A DNA stretch of 58,067 nt from Candidatus Cloacimonetes bacterium HGW-Cloacimonetes-1 (GTDB lineage: Bacteria > Cloacimonadota > Cloacimonadia > Cloacimonadales > Cloacimonadaceae): NCBI GenBank assembly GCA_002841975.1, contig PHBQ01000003.1:1-58067 (forward strand), in the 5' to 3' direction. The position numbers and the translations under genes are program-made. Shown piece after piece: positions 26,056-34,800 of the stretch. The notes under the pieces were generated by a model. It had not been told where the DNA came from. It saw only the letters and a list, made by a program, of their open reading frames with translations, and ran no database searches. Positions within the stretch are counted from its first letter, which is position 1, and each line of letters starts with the position of its first letter.

Positions 26056-26544
26056 ATGAAAGCCACGGATTTTGAGAGCTTCCTGAACAAAAACCAGAAC
26101 CGGATCTATCACTATCTAAATCAAATGCTGGGCAACGAAGCAGATGCCCAGGACGTGATCCAGACCGTGTTCATATCCTTTTACGAGAATATCGATCGCA
26201 TCGAAAGCGCTACTGCCGTCCCCTATCTCTATAAAATTGCCTACCACAAAGCCCTGACTTTTATAAAACAGCGTAAACGCTACGTTCTCCACGACCCCGT
26301 TGATTTTGCAAATCTCCCGGATAACAACAAACCACAAGCAGAACCGGATCATACCCTGCTCCAAACTGCCATCCGGGAACTACCACTCAAACTGGCCACC
26401 GTTATCCATCTCCAATATTACGAAAAGCTGAGTTACAAGGAGATTTCCGAGCAATTGGGCATCAGCGTAAAAGCCGTTGAATCCTTGCTGGTGCGAGCAA
26501 AAAGGATTCTCCGCAAAAAAATTGTGCAGGATAACACGAATTGA
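26056..26544 (+). CDS. ECF-type RNA polymerase sigma factor
   Basis: 162 residues. Region 2 spans about 5-70 (FLNKNQNRIYHYLNQMLGNEADAQDVIQTVF), with the DAQDVIQ helix that binds core polymerase. Region 4 spans about 105-158 (LPLKLATVIHLQYYEKLSYKEISEQLGISVKAVESLLVRAKRIL), a typical -35-reading helix-turn-helix. There is no region 3 and no extra C-terminal domain. GAGGAAGCT precedes the ATG. An anti-sigma gene follows, which is the usual arrangement. The two CpxP/CnrX-like proteins downstream suggest it answers periplasmic metal or misfolding stress. Confidence 0.92.
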   Translation: MKATDFESFLNKNQNRIYHYLNQMLGNEADAQDVIQTVFISFYENIDRIESATAVPYLYKIAYHKALTFIKQRKRYVLHDPVDFANLPDNNKPQAEPDHTLLQTAIRELPLKLATVIHLQYYEKLSYKEISEQLGISVKAVESLLVRAKRILRKKIVQDNTN

Positions 26545-26556
26545 GGAGTATAACAT

Positions 26557-26604
26557 ATGAACACCAAAATGTTCGAAATCAAAATAATAAAGAGGATACC
26601 ATGA
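26557..26604 (+). CDS. Putative 15-residue coupling or leader peptide
   Basis: ATG 26557 has GAGGAGTATAACAT just upstream and encodes a 15-residue frame (MNTKMFEIKIIKRIP). Its TGA overlaps the anti-sigma ATG as ATGA (26601-26604). The ribosome site, ATGA overlap and complete filling of the 56-base gap between sigma and anti-sigma suggest a translated coupling ORF. It could also be fortuitous, because the anti-sigma gene has its own AGAGGA site inside it. Confidence 0.4.
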   Translation: MNTKMFEIKIIKRIP

Positions 26605-27038
26605 GATGCAGCACAGTTAAATCGCAGATCAGTCCATGGCTCGACAAAGAGCTGGACAGCCGGCACGCGCTGAAGCTTGAACAGCATCTGGACACGTGTC
26701 CTCAATGCCATGCCCTTGCCGAACAAGCTCGAAAGCTCAATTCGATTTTACAGGCACAGTCCACTCCCTCATTACCGGATTGGATTCACAACCGCATTTT
26801 GCAAAGTGCCCGTGAACACGATGACCGCCGCTCCAGCTTGCGCCGCAAATGGAACCTGCAACTGATCCCCGCCGCCATGGCAATCGTCATGAGCCTCTAC
26901 CTCGGTACTTTGGTGGGAATCAAAACCTTTGGTACTACAGATACCACGAGCAATACAGAAACCCTCACTCTGGATTCCATCGGCTATGGAAGCTCTACCA
27001 TCGTAGCACTCGAGACTACGAACGGAGGTTCCCAATGA
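26601..27038 (+). CDS. Anti-sigma factor with zinc-finger (ZAS/zf-HC2) domain
   Basis: 145 residues from ATG 26601 (AGAGGA 6 bases upstream). The frame is open back to a TTG at 26541. The N-terminal domain has C3 and H29-x3-C33-x2-C36 (EQHLDTCPQC), the zinc-binding anti-sigma signature that clamps ECF sigma factors. A single membrane helix lies at about 86-108 (LQLIPAAMAIVMSLYLGTLVGI), leaving a short Thr-rich periplasmic tail of about 37 residues. It probably sequesters the adjacent sigma factor at the inner membrane. The tail is too short for a large sensor domain, so sensing may come from the two downstream proteins. Confidence 0.88.
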   Translation: MRCSTVKSQISPWLDKELDSRHALKLEQHLDTCPQCHALAEQARKLNSILQAQSTPSLPDWIHNRILQSAREHDDRRSSLRRKWNLQLIPAAMAIVMSLYLGTLVGIKTFGTTDTTSNTETLTLDSIGYGSSTIVALETTNGGSQ

Positions 27039-27541
27039 GTAAGCGCTGGCTATATATCCTGCTAATTATTTCCTTAGCCTTCAATCTGGCAGTATTGGGT
27101 TCCTTCGTATTCATCCGTTTCTTTATGCCTTCTCCGGCTGGTCCCCCACATCTTCGGGGTATGGGTGGCAGAGGTCCGGGAAGCGAGCGCATGCAGATGT
27201 GGCAACAACACTGCGGCAACGATGATGAAATGATCCGTATCAAATCCGACTTTGCAGAATCAAAGCAGGCTTTGATGCAAGAGCTGGCCAAAGATCCGAT
27301 TAACGAACCAAAGATTAAGACGATCCTGGATAGCTCCCTAGTCATCCATTCTTCGCTGGAACGCAGATTGGGACAACGGCTCCTCACTCTTCGCAAAACT
27401 ATGAGTGCAGAAGAGGCACGAGACTTTTTTGGGAAATCTGCTGCCGGGGAAAGACCACCCTTTGACAGAGGTATGAACCAGCACCCAGCAAGAAATTTTA
27501 ACAGACAAAATCAACAATACAAACACAGGAGAACACAATGA
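27035..27541 (+). CDS. Membrane-anchored CnrX/ZraP-like periplasmic metal-sensor family protein
   Basis: 168 residues from ATG 27035, with CGGAGG 6 bases before it and a 4-base ATGA overlap with the anti-sigma gene. The frame extends far upstream without a start signal. One N-terminal membrane helix lies at 5-27 (YILLIISLAFNLAVLGSFVFI). A Gly/Met/Arg-rich linker (GMGGRGPGSERMQ) and a helical hairpin region (about 65-140, FAESKQALMQELAKDP...LGQRLLTLRKTMSAEEARDFF) follow, as in the Metal_resist/heavy-metal-sensor family. The tail is Gln/Asn/Arg-rich. It could sense metals or misfolded proteins for the sigma/anti-sigma pair. Confidence 0.75.
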   Translation: MSKRWLYILLIISLAFNLAVLGSFVFIRFFMPSPAGPPHLRGMGGRGPGSERMQMWQQHCGNDDEMIRIKSDFAESKQALMQELAKDPINEPKIKTILDSSLVIHSSLERRLGQRLLTLRKTMSAEEARDFFGKSAAGERPPFDRGMNQHPARNFNRQNQQYKHRRTQ

Positions 27542-28083
27542 AAAAACTTATGATTATCACTCTCGGCATCTTGCTTTTGGCATCGATGCTTTCCGCTCAA
27601 GCCCGTGTAGAAGCAAAACATGAGAAAAATATGAAACCCGGAATGGGTATGCACCGGATGCAAGGCGAAGAAATGATGGGTGAAAACCCTCACCAAATGA
27701 TGTGCGAACAACTCGATCTCACCAAAGAACAACAAAAGAAATTTGAGACCCTGCGCACTGCACATCAAAAACAAATGAACACTTACAAAGCTGAAATGGA
27801 AAACCTGCAAATCGATCTCAAAGCCGCTATGAAAGCCCAAAACTTCAAACAAGCCAAAGCTTTGAACAAGCAGATTTCCGACAAGAAGCTGATGATGGCT
27901 GATGCCAAAATAGACCACATGGAAGCCATGTTCAAAGAACTGACTACCGAACAAAAAGAAAAAGCCGCCGACATGTTCATGATGATGGGCAATGGTCACG
28001 GTAATGGCATGAAAGGCAAAGGCATGAGAGGCCGTGGCCAGGGCATGGGACAACAAAAGGGCGAAATGCAACATTGCAAATAA
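27538..28083 (+). CDS. Spy/CpxP-like periplasmic protein, Met-rich
   Basis: 181 residues with a signal peptide (about 1-20, LLLASMLSAQA). The mature protein is Met- and His-rich (MKPGMGMHRMQGEEMMGENPHQMM). The helical core shows LDLTKEQQKKFETLRTAHQKQM and a second LTTEQKEKA, the LTxxQ repeats typical of Spy and CpxP. The tail has repeated G-x-G-M/R and ends MQHCK. Likely a periplasmic chaperone or metal-binding stress protein. The ATG overlaps the previous gene by 4 bases, and a strong terminator follows. It is the last gene of the sigma operon. Confidence 0.82.
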   Translation: MKKLMIITLGILLLASMLSAQARVEAKHEKNMKPGMGMHRMQGEEMMGENPHQMMCEQLDLTKEQQKKFETLRTAHQKQMNTYKAEMENLQIDLKAAMKAQNFKQAKALNKQISDKKLMMADAKIDHMEAMFKELTTEQKEKAADMFMMMGNGHGNGMKGKGMRGRGQGMGQQKGEMQHCK

Positions 28084-28114
28084 AACCCCTCCTCAAGTAA
28101 GACATATGACCCCT

Positions 28115-28150
28115 GAACCGAAGCTACCCACAGCTTCGGTTCTTTTTTTT
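28115..28150 (+). terminator. Rho-independent terminator of the sigma operon
   Basis: Stem gaaccgaagct / agcttcggttc around a 6-base loop, followed by eight T residues, 32 bases after the stop codon. Confidence 0.92.
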
Positions 28151-28238
28151 ATATGAACGGGAACCAATATTAAATCAGCTATAAATACGGTCCCCTCACT
28201 GTGGGCACACGAGGCGTGTGCAATTACGGAAGTAGTAC

Positions 28239-28319
28239 AGACTGTTGACAATGTCCTGGGGATTGCACTTAAGTCCGCAGGACGATATTGTATAACTCGG
28301 TACGCAAGTGCCGTGCTCA
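28239..28319 (+). repeat. Dispersed repeat family C, copy 1
   Basis: An 81-base unit of equal length to 57966-58046, with about 85-90% identity by eye. Shared core: GATTGCACTTAAGTCCGCAG and, near the end, a CGG(t/c)A...TGCCG hairpin. The opening cagactgttgacaa phrase also occurs reversed as tttgtcaacagtctg at about 31676-31690 and near repeat B. Non-coding. Confidence 0.8.
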
Positions 28320-28404
28320 AGATCCCATGTTCCGATCTGAGTCCGGCAGGACGACACATAATCCAGCAATAATACTTGATTACATGGAATGACAATCCAT
28401 GTTT

Positions 28405-28527
28405 GTATCGCCCGTGAAGGGCTCAATCGGGGATTGTAACATTAACGAGGGTCTACGCACTGCTGGCGCAATGCTCCGAACCCGTCGCTATCGGATGTCG
28501 CCCACAAGGGGCTGACACTTTGTCAAC
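28405..28527 (+). repeat. Dispersed repeat family B, copy 2
   Basis: Same family as 14145-14265 and 45311-45420. It shares AACGAGGGTCTACGCA, GCTGGCGCAATGCTCCGAAC and CGCTATCGGATGTCGCCC. It continues into CTGACACTTTGTCAAC, as copy 1 does, but copy 3 does not. Confidence 0.8.
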
Positions 28528-28707
28528 AGCCTGAACCTCGGAGAGGTGATACTTTTATAGCCTAAGGTGGAGCGCAGTGGAACCTCAGGGAAAGGCCACC
28601 TTAGCAGCAAAGCCCTGGAGGGGAGACACTATTTAACTTGCTTTGATTCATGGATTTATCTCGCCCTCACCCCTACCCCTCTCCCAGAACGGGAGAGGGA
28701 GTTCGAC

Positions 28708-28732
28708 GTTGCCGGAGGACGCTAATCCTTCG
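28708..28732 (+). repeat. Short palindromic repeat D, copy
   Basis: gttgccggaggacgctaatccttcg belongs to a small family with a GGAGGA-n4-(a/g)ATCCT(c)C palindrome. It also occurs at 38896-38918, 45273-45292 and 57634-57660. Three of the four lie within 100 bases of palindromic element A. Confidence 0.6.
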
Positions 28733-28790
28733 TAAATAAAGAAAACGATCGGAGCTTCAGCAAGCTCGGGTACGAAATATTGATGCCCAT

Positions 28791-28895
28791 CCTTCGCCAT
28801 TGCTCCCTTTATGATTTGTGGCTATGATGTGGCTATGCCGCCCCATGAATCATAGGGCGGCATAGCCACATCATAGCCACAACTAAGTAAGGAAG
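28791..28895 (+). repeat. Dispersed palindromic element A, copy 2
   Basis: Core 28816-28882: 30-base arms, beginning ttgtggctatgatgtggc, around TGAATCA with one C/A mismatch beside the centre. The right flank aactaagtaaggaag matches the terminal repeat of copy 1, and the left flank shares ctccctttatga with copy 1. It lies about 190 bases upstream of the carboxypeptidase ATG. Confidence 0.88.
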
Positions 28896-29082
28896 GGCAT
28901 GAAAGCGCAGATGCTGCATCCTAAACTGGGATTTGATCCCAAAGTGGAGCAAAAATTGCATCAATATGATTGGACTTATGTCTTGATACGGTGTAGCTAT
29001 AGCTACTGCTTTCGATTACATTGTATACATGAGTTTGAAATAATTGAATTTACATATCATGCTGTTTCCAAAGGAGAGATCA

Positions 29083-31389
29083 ATGAAACGCTATATCCTG
29101 GCTATAATTATTCTATCAATCGCTACTGCTTCGCTGTTTGCAGTGCTTCCTAGTTGCTATCATACCTACGACGAGATCATCGCCGAACTCACCCAATATG
29201 AAGCTCTCAATCCTGATATTGCCAAGCTCCATATCATTGGCTATACGCAACAGGACAATCTTCCGATATATGCGCTCAAGATCTCCGATAATGTCTTGCA
29301 AGACGAAGAAGAAGTACCCGTACTCTTTGTGGGACAGGTACATGCCGAAGAAGTGATGGGCGTGGAAATCACTATGAACAACATCAAAACTATTCTTCAA
29401 TATCGCGGCCAAGATCCGTACCGCATCTGGATAGCGCAGTTGGATATGTGGTTTGTTCCCACTCTCAATCCCGAGGGACATAGTGTGGTCACCACAAATT
29501 TGGATACTTCGTTCCGCAAAAACAAACGTGACAACAACCTGAATGGTATCTTTGATTATAGCGATTTGGTGGGTTATGATATCGATGGTGCCGATATCAA
29601 TCGCAATTTTGATTACAATTGGGTGCAAGGCGATACCTTGATGCAGCCCGGTAGCCTGGAAGTTTATGACTATTATCGTGGTCCCGAACCGATGTCCGAA
29701 AGCGAAAATCAAGCCATTGCCCAACTCTTTGAACAAAAGAAATTTGCCTATTCTATCGTCTGGCATTCATCCCGCACCGGAAACCTCTCCGAGAAGGCAT
29801 ATTACTCCTTCAATTGGAAAGAGGAACGCCCCAGTCCGGACCTTAGTCTAGCTCAGTCCATAGCCGTGGGTATCGCCGGACAAATCACAAAAGAAGACGG
29901 CACCGGTACCTATCAAGCCTATCCCAATCTCAGCCGCAAGGGCTGTTTTCACGATTGGGCATATCAACAATATGGCACAATTCAGATTTTGATTGAGTGT
30001 GCAACCTCCAATCTCCAGCCGGATTCGCTCTTGATGGTAGATACAGTGCAACGCTGCTCCAATGGCGTGAAATGGCTGTTAAACCGCGCACTCATTTACT
30101 CTACCGCTGTTCCATCCAGTTCCCTGCTTACCGGAAACGTCACCGAAACTCCTTCCGGAACTCCGCTGGAAGCGCAGATCGTAGTCGAACAGCGCAACGC
30201 TCCCTGGTTCCGACCCCGCATGTCCAACCCTCAAACCGGGAGATATTACCGACCCATTGCCCCGACCCCTGGAGGTTACACCGTAAAAGCCATCAAAAAA
30301 GGCTATTACGATAAGGTTTTTAACAATGTGAACATCAGTGGTGGTGCGATGACACTCCTCCATTTTCCTATGGAAAAACGACCTGATGCCACACTCTCCG
30401 GATGGGTGCACAGCATGGGACAGCCAATCCCTGCCAAGATCATTCTCTACAGCCCGGTCAACGACACTCTGATCATCAATGGCGACTACATGCTTGCTAC
30501 TTATGCCGGCAATGGATATCAGATCGAAGTCAGTGCCGACGGCTATTTCCCATATCTGGGAACCATCGATATTGCGCCCGGCCAAAACAACCTCTATCTC
30601 GACCTCTCTCCCGCCGTCGAAGTATTTAGCGAAGATTGGGAGACCGGCACTGCAAACTGGGCCATAAATGGTCCTTGGGTACGTCAAAACGAGCTTTCTG
30701 CCTCCGGATATGCACTCACAGACAGTTGGGGTGGCAGAGGCCATTATGCCATGAATTGCGACGTCAATATCAGCACAGTCAGCCCCATCACCTTACCTTC
30801 TTCAGACAATTTGTACCTCACTTTTGATCAGCATCTCTACACAGAATGGACATTTGATCCCGTGACCGTCGAGCTTTCCCCGGATAATGTCACCTGGACA
30901 GCCATTTGGACGGATAGCGGCCAAAAAGACTACTGGCACACCAAGTATGTGTCCCTGGATGAGTATAGCGGCCAGACCGCCTATATGCGCTTCCGCCTCC
31001 AAGATCAATCTTCTGCCGTCGAACTCACCGATCCTGGCTGGACCATAGACAATATCCGCATCCTCAAGGGTTTTGTGACATCCAATGCCGAAACTGTAGA
31101 TTCCGTACCTATTTTAACTGCGGTCTATCCGAACTTTCCGAATCCTTTTAATCCGGAAACCACCATCAAATATAGCGTCCGCACTCCTGCACCGGTTCGC
31201 CTGGATGTGTACAATATGAAGGGTCAGCACGTGCGAACTTTGGTCAACGAAACCAAGGCTTCCGGAAATCACAGCGTGATCTGGAATGGTAAGGATAGCA
31301 GTGGCAACAGCGTTAGTAGCGGTGTCTATTTTTACAAAATGCAGTCCGGCACCTACAGCTCTACCCACAAAATGATCCTCATGAAGTAG
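29083..31389 (+). CDS. Secreted M14 zinc carboxypeptidase with C-terminal sorting domain
   Basis: 768 residues from ATG 29083 (AAGGAGA 7 bases upstream; the frame runs further to 29044). A signal peptide (1-20) is followed by an M14 catalytic domain (about 25-335). Zinc ligands H87-A-E-E90 and H228, substrate-binding N173-R174 in DINRNFDYNW, and catalytic E305 in ILIECATSN are all present. Two carboxypeptidase-regulatory-like beta domains (about 345-520) follow. Next comes a jelly-roll segment starting EDWETGTANWAINGPW, as in immune-inhibitor/MAM-type modules, and a sorting domain from about 682 (YPNFPNPFNPETTIKY). Extracellular peptide degradation is expected, consistent with amino-acid fermentation. 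Confidence 0.92.
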   Translation: MKRYILAIIILSIATASLFAVLPSCYHTYDEIIAELTQYEALNPDIAKLHIIGYTQQDNLPIYALKISDNVLQDEEEVPVLFVGQVHAEEVMGVEITMNNIKTILQYRGQDPYRIWIAQLDMWFVPTLNPEGHSVVTTNLDTSFRKNKRDNNLNGIFDYSDLVGYDIDGADINRNFDYNWVQGDTLMQPGSLEVYDYYRGPEPMSESENQAIAQLFEQKKFAYSIVWHSSRTGNLSEKAYYSFNWKEERPSPDLSLAQSIAVGIAGQITKEDGTGTYQAYPNLSRKGCFHDWAYQQYGTIQILIECATSNLQPDSLLMVDTVQRCSNGVKWLLNRALIYSTAVPSSSLLTGNVTETPSGTPLEAQIVVEQRNAPWFRPRMSNPQTGRYYRPIAPTPGGYTVKAIKKGYYDKVFNNVNISGGAMTLLHFPMEKRPDATLSGWVHSMGQPIPAKIILYSPVNDTLIINGDYMLATYAGNGYQIEVSADGYFPYLGTIDIAPGQNNLYLDLSPAVEVFSEDWETGTANWAINGPWVRQNELSASGYALTDSWGGRGHYAMNCDVNISTVSPITLPSSDNLYLTFDQHLYTEWTFDPVTVELSPDNVTWTAIWTDSGQKDYWHTKYVSLDEYSGQTAYMRFRLQDQSSAVELTDPGWTIDNIRILKGFVTSNAETVDSVPILTAVYPNFPNPFNPETTIKYSVRTPAPVRLDVYNMKGQHVRTLVNETKASGNHSVIWNGKDSSGNSVSSGVYFYKMQSGTYSSTHKMILMK

Positions 31390-31413
31390 TATAACTTTCC
31401 AGTCCTGATAGCT

Positions 31414-31452
31414 TGGGTGAGGGGAGCGAAATGTCTCCCCTCGCCCATTTTT
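31414..31452 (+). terminator. Rho-independent terminator after carboxypeptidase
   Basis: A 13-bp stem (tgggtgaggggag / ctcccctcgccca, one T-G pair) with an 8-base loop, followed by five T residues, 24 bases after the stop codon. Confidence 0.8.
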
Positions 31453-31819
31453 GTGAGCTAATCCCTCTCTCATCTTGGGAGGTGGGGTCCCCTGACGACA
31501 AATTGTTGATGTTTGGGATGCAGTGAGACAGTGTCCAGAGCTCCCTCTCCCATCTTGGGAGAGGGCTGGGGTGATGTTGTGCTAAATCATAGAGCTAGAA
31601 CATGTTATCATGGTGTCATCCTGGCAGAGTTCAATGAGTGGAACTAAAGTTAGTGGTAAACTTATGCATAGACTTTGTCAACAGTCTGAGCGCTTTCTCA
31701 TATATCATACGGGCTACAATCACATGCTTCACATTCACAAAAAAAACGCCCTCAGAAATCATCCTGAAGGCGCTGATTGTAAACCCGAACTGTAAAAAAA
31801 CGTTCGGATCGTGGGGATA
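31453..31819. other. Intergenic gap between convergent genes
   Basis: Contains two CTCTC(t/c)C-atctt-GGGAG hairpin units (about 31462-31486 and 31542-31567), a reversed fragment of repeat C (about 31676-31690) and the minus-strand terminator of the following gene. No coding sequence is supported. Confidence 0.55.
31740..31771 (-). terminator. Rho-independent terminator, minus strand
   Basis: Read on the minus strand: CGCCTTCAG-GATGATTT-CTGAGGGCG followed by seven or more T residues, about 50 bases after the stop of the giant surface protein gene. Confidence 0.85.
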
Positions 31820-34800
31820 TTATTGCATCAAGAGCATCTTCCGCGTGCAGACATAGCTGCCCGCATTCATGCGGTAGATATACATTCCGCTGCTCACTGT
31901 AGTGTTGTTGTTATCCCTACCGTTCCAGACGATATCATAGCGTCCGGTAGGTTGTTCCTGATTTACCAGAATACGAATCAATTGACCTTTGGTATTATAG
32001 ATCTCGAGGCGGACATGAGTCCTGTCCTTGATCGCATAACTGATTGTAGTCTCTGGATTGAAAGGATTGGGATAGTTGCCGTTTAACTCGGTCGCCACGA
32101 TCGGAATTACCTGATCGTCGTTTCCGACGCCGGGGACCATTGTAAAGTTCAGGGTGGTCACGGCACTGGCATTTACGATTACACTGGGGGTTACTACGCT
32201 CAGATAGCCATTCTTGGCGGCGCGAACAGTGTAAGTACCGACCGGCAAGGAGAGGTTATATGCGCCCGAACTGGTGGTAGTGGCGGTATATGTACCGGCA
32301 GTAATGGTCACACCGGGTACCGGCTGATTCTGAGGGTTGCGGCATACACCTGCAATACTACCAATCAGGATTTCTTTGACGACAGGATTGGAGAACGATG
32401 GTACGGATAATACGTTTCCGGTATAGACAGCTTTGACTGCCCAACGGTAGGTACCATCGGCTAACGTAGACCAGTTGTTGTCACTGAGGTTCAGATTTGC
32501 TTGAGCGGTGGGTGTCAACAATGTCCACATGTTTTCTTCACTTTCCTGGCCGGCAATCAAGCGCCACACTTTATAATTGATGGTACGCTGAGGATTATCC
32601 CCAATCTGTTTCCCTATAAAGGGTTGGGCATAGTTGTGACGGGGTTTGGATCGGGCGATACCCAGTTCTACGGCTCTGGATGGGTTGGTGGTGGGTATCA
32701 TTGCCAGAGGCAGGGCAGATCTTGAGGCTCCCGAGCGGGTTGTAAACGAATCTGCAAAGCGGACTGTGGTGACGGCGTTACCGATATAGATATTGTCGAT
32801 ACACCACACGTTCCAGAGTCCATCATTGGTAGGCGGATCAACCGCATGCCAGGCAAGCTTGACCGGCATCCCTTCGTAAAGTGAGAGATCTACCGAGATC
32901 GGGGAAGCGTAGTAATTTGTCCCTGCTGTCTGGGCAGAGGCATCCCACAATACTGTCCAGTTTTGTCCTTCCGTAGTAGATATTTTGACGTAGTAGTGAT
33001 CACCATTGGTAGAGCCCAGAGTAGCATAGGTGTCAAAGGTCAGGTATGCCGAGGGCGGGCAATTGAACTGGGGTGTGATCAACCATTCATCCTGATGATC
33101 ATAGCTCCACCACAAACCGGCTTGGCGTATGCCACTGGTGGGGACTGCCGGATCACCGTCTATGTTCACGGTTCCAAAACCGCACCAGGTAGGATATACT
33201 CCGGCGGTGTTCATGGGACCGATGTTGGTGACTGTCTGGTTCCAGCTTTGGGGAGGGAAACTCACGGCTTCAAAGTCTTCAGAAAGCTCAAGAGTGGTAG
33301 GATCCGGGGCTTGCCAAGTGACATTCACGCTCGTATTGTTTGTAATTTCTGCCAATACATGACCGGGGGCATAGGCTATTTCATTGAGAGTCATGGTACC
33401 CATGCTATAGTTTGTAGCACCCACATTGATGATTCCGGTGGCATTCTGATAGCCGGGGCAAATGATGGTGTAGTTGTATGCGTTATTGGCATAGACTTCC
33501 GGGATACTGAAAGTACCTGCGGCGTTTGTGGTCACATTATAGTTGTCATAACCCGCGAGGTGGATTCCTGCTCCGGCAAGGCCGGCACCGGTATTGCTGG
33601 CAAAGATCGTCCCGGTCACATTCACGATCGGCATTTGCAGCATCGTGAGATTGAGAACTACGGTTTCATCTTCCGGGATCACCACGGTTTGGTTGTTTGT
33701 GATGTAGCCGTGATGACTGAAGCTCACCTGATAGGTCTCATGGAGAATGTTTTGGATATTGTACTGACCTTGTGCATTGGTGGTGGTACTATACCCACCC
33801 GTGGCAAATTGAATATTCACATCGGGAAGAGGCTGATTGCCAATGCCGAGGATGGTACCATTGAGGTGACCCACGCCACCGGGTATGATGAAAAATGAGG
33901 TCTTGGGGAATTGTCCACTGGCAGTGGCATCAGGCGGCGAGGCGGGATCAAACCCTGTGCCATCCGAATAGGCGTTTCTGGCACGCAATTCCGTCCCGGT
34001 CTGGCAATAGAAGACGTCCGAACTGCTGTAATAGCTGGTGTCCATCGGACGCTGTACCATCACTACTACATTTTGACCATTGAGATAGAGATATGGGGTT
34101 TGGAGGGGGATGTTGATGAGGTTTTGTCCGGCGGGATAATTGACATTACCGTCAAATACCAGAGTAAGCTCGGTGGAAGGGATCCAGCCGGCACTTAAGT
34201 CTGCATTGGTGGTAGTTCCCATCCAAATCTTGGTGGGTCTGGCCGGTAAATCTGTCACGAAGTTGTTGTAGAATCCCAGTGCCGTAAAGGTACCGATTGT
34301 GTTACCCAGTTCGGCTGGATAATACAAGGTCTCAAAGAGAGAATTCATAAAGTACATGTCAACAGGTTTACGGGCTGTTTGATCTCCGACTCCGATCGTA
34401 AGAACATATATACCGGCCGATTGTACTTCGATATTGAGCGAGTTTGAGGTATCATTGGTGGGGATTTGATCTCCAGCTAGGACTACTTTGGCATAAATGC
34501 TGGTAGGTCCGGCAGTCGTGGGAGCCCATGGCACCGTGACTTGCATGGTTTGGGCAGGATTGATGGCAGGTCCCGGTACCGAGCTTACCTCGATATCACC
34601 TGTTTTGAAGAGCTTTACTGTGTAGTTGCTCTGAGCCACAGTTCCCCAGTTATAGATGCTGACTGTATAGTTTGATGCCATATCTATGGAGGGTGTGACA
34701 TTTCCGGATAACTGCAAAGCTGCGAGGTCGTTTTGGGGTATTGGCTCGAAAGCAATATCATCCAGGAAGATACCTTGATAAGCGCCTGTGGCAGTGTGCT

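Larger units (their letters stand above)
28151..29082. other. 932-base repeat mosaic between operons
   Basis: No gene is seen. The gap contains repeat C (28239-28319), repeat B (28405-28527), an ACCTCGGAGAGGT unit (about 28534-28546), a phrase resembling GGTGGAGCGCAGTGGAACC (28566-28584), a CCCCTCTCCC...GGGAGAGGG hairpin (about 28674-28699), repeat D (28708-28732) and palindromic element A (28791-28895). The last 190 bases are AT-rich and should hold the promoter of the carboxypeptidase gene. Confidence 0.75.

Noticed and set aside
26849-27034. 62-codon N-terminal extension of the 27035 protein
   Set aside because: It overlaps the anti-sigma gene in another frame, reads as low-quality protein (His/Arg/Tyr rich), and a clear CGGAGG plus ATGA start exists at 27035.
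28405-28527. CRISPR-like array in the repeat-rich gap
   Set aside because: The repeats are different families standing once each, not regularly spaced copies of one unit, and no cas genes are present.
28899-29153. 84-codon frame overlapping the carboxypeptidase start
   Set aside because: It extends into the signal peptide of the real gene in another frame and has no ribosome site.
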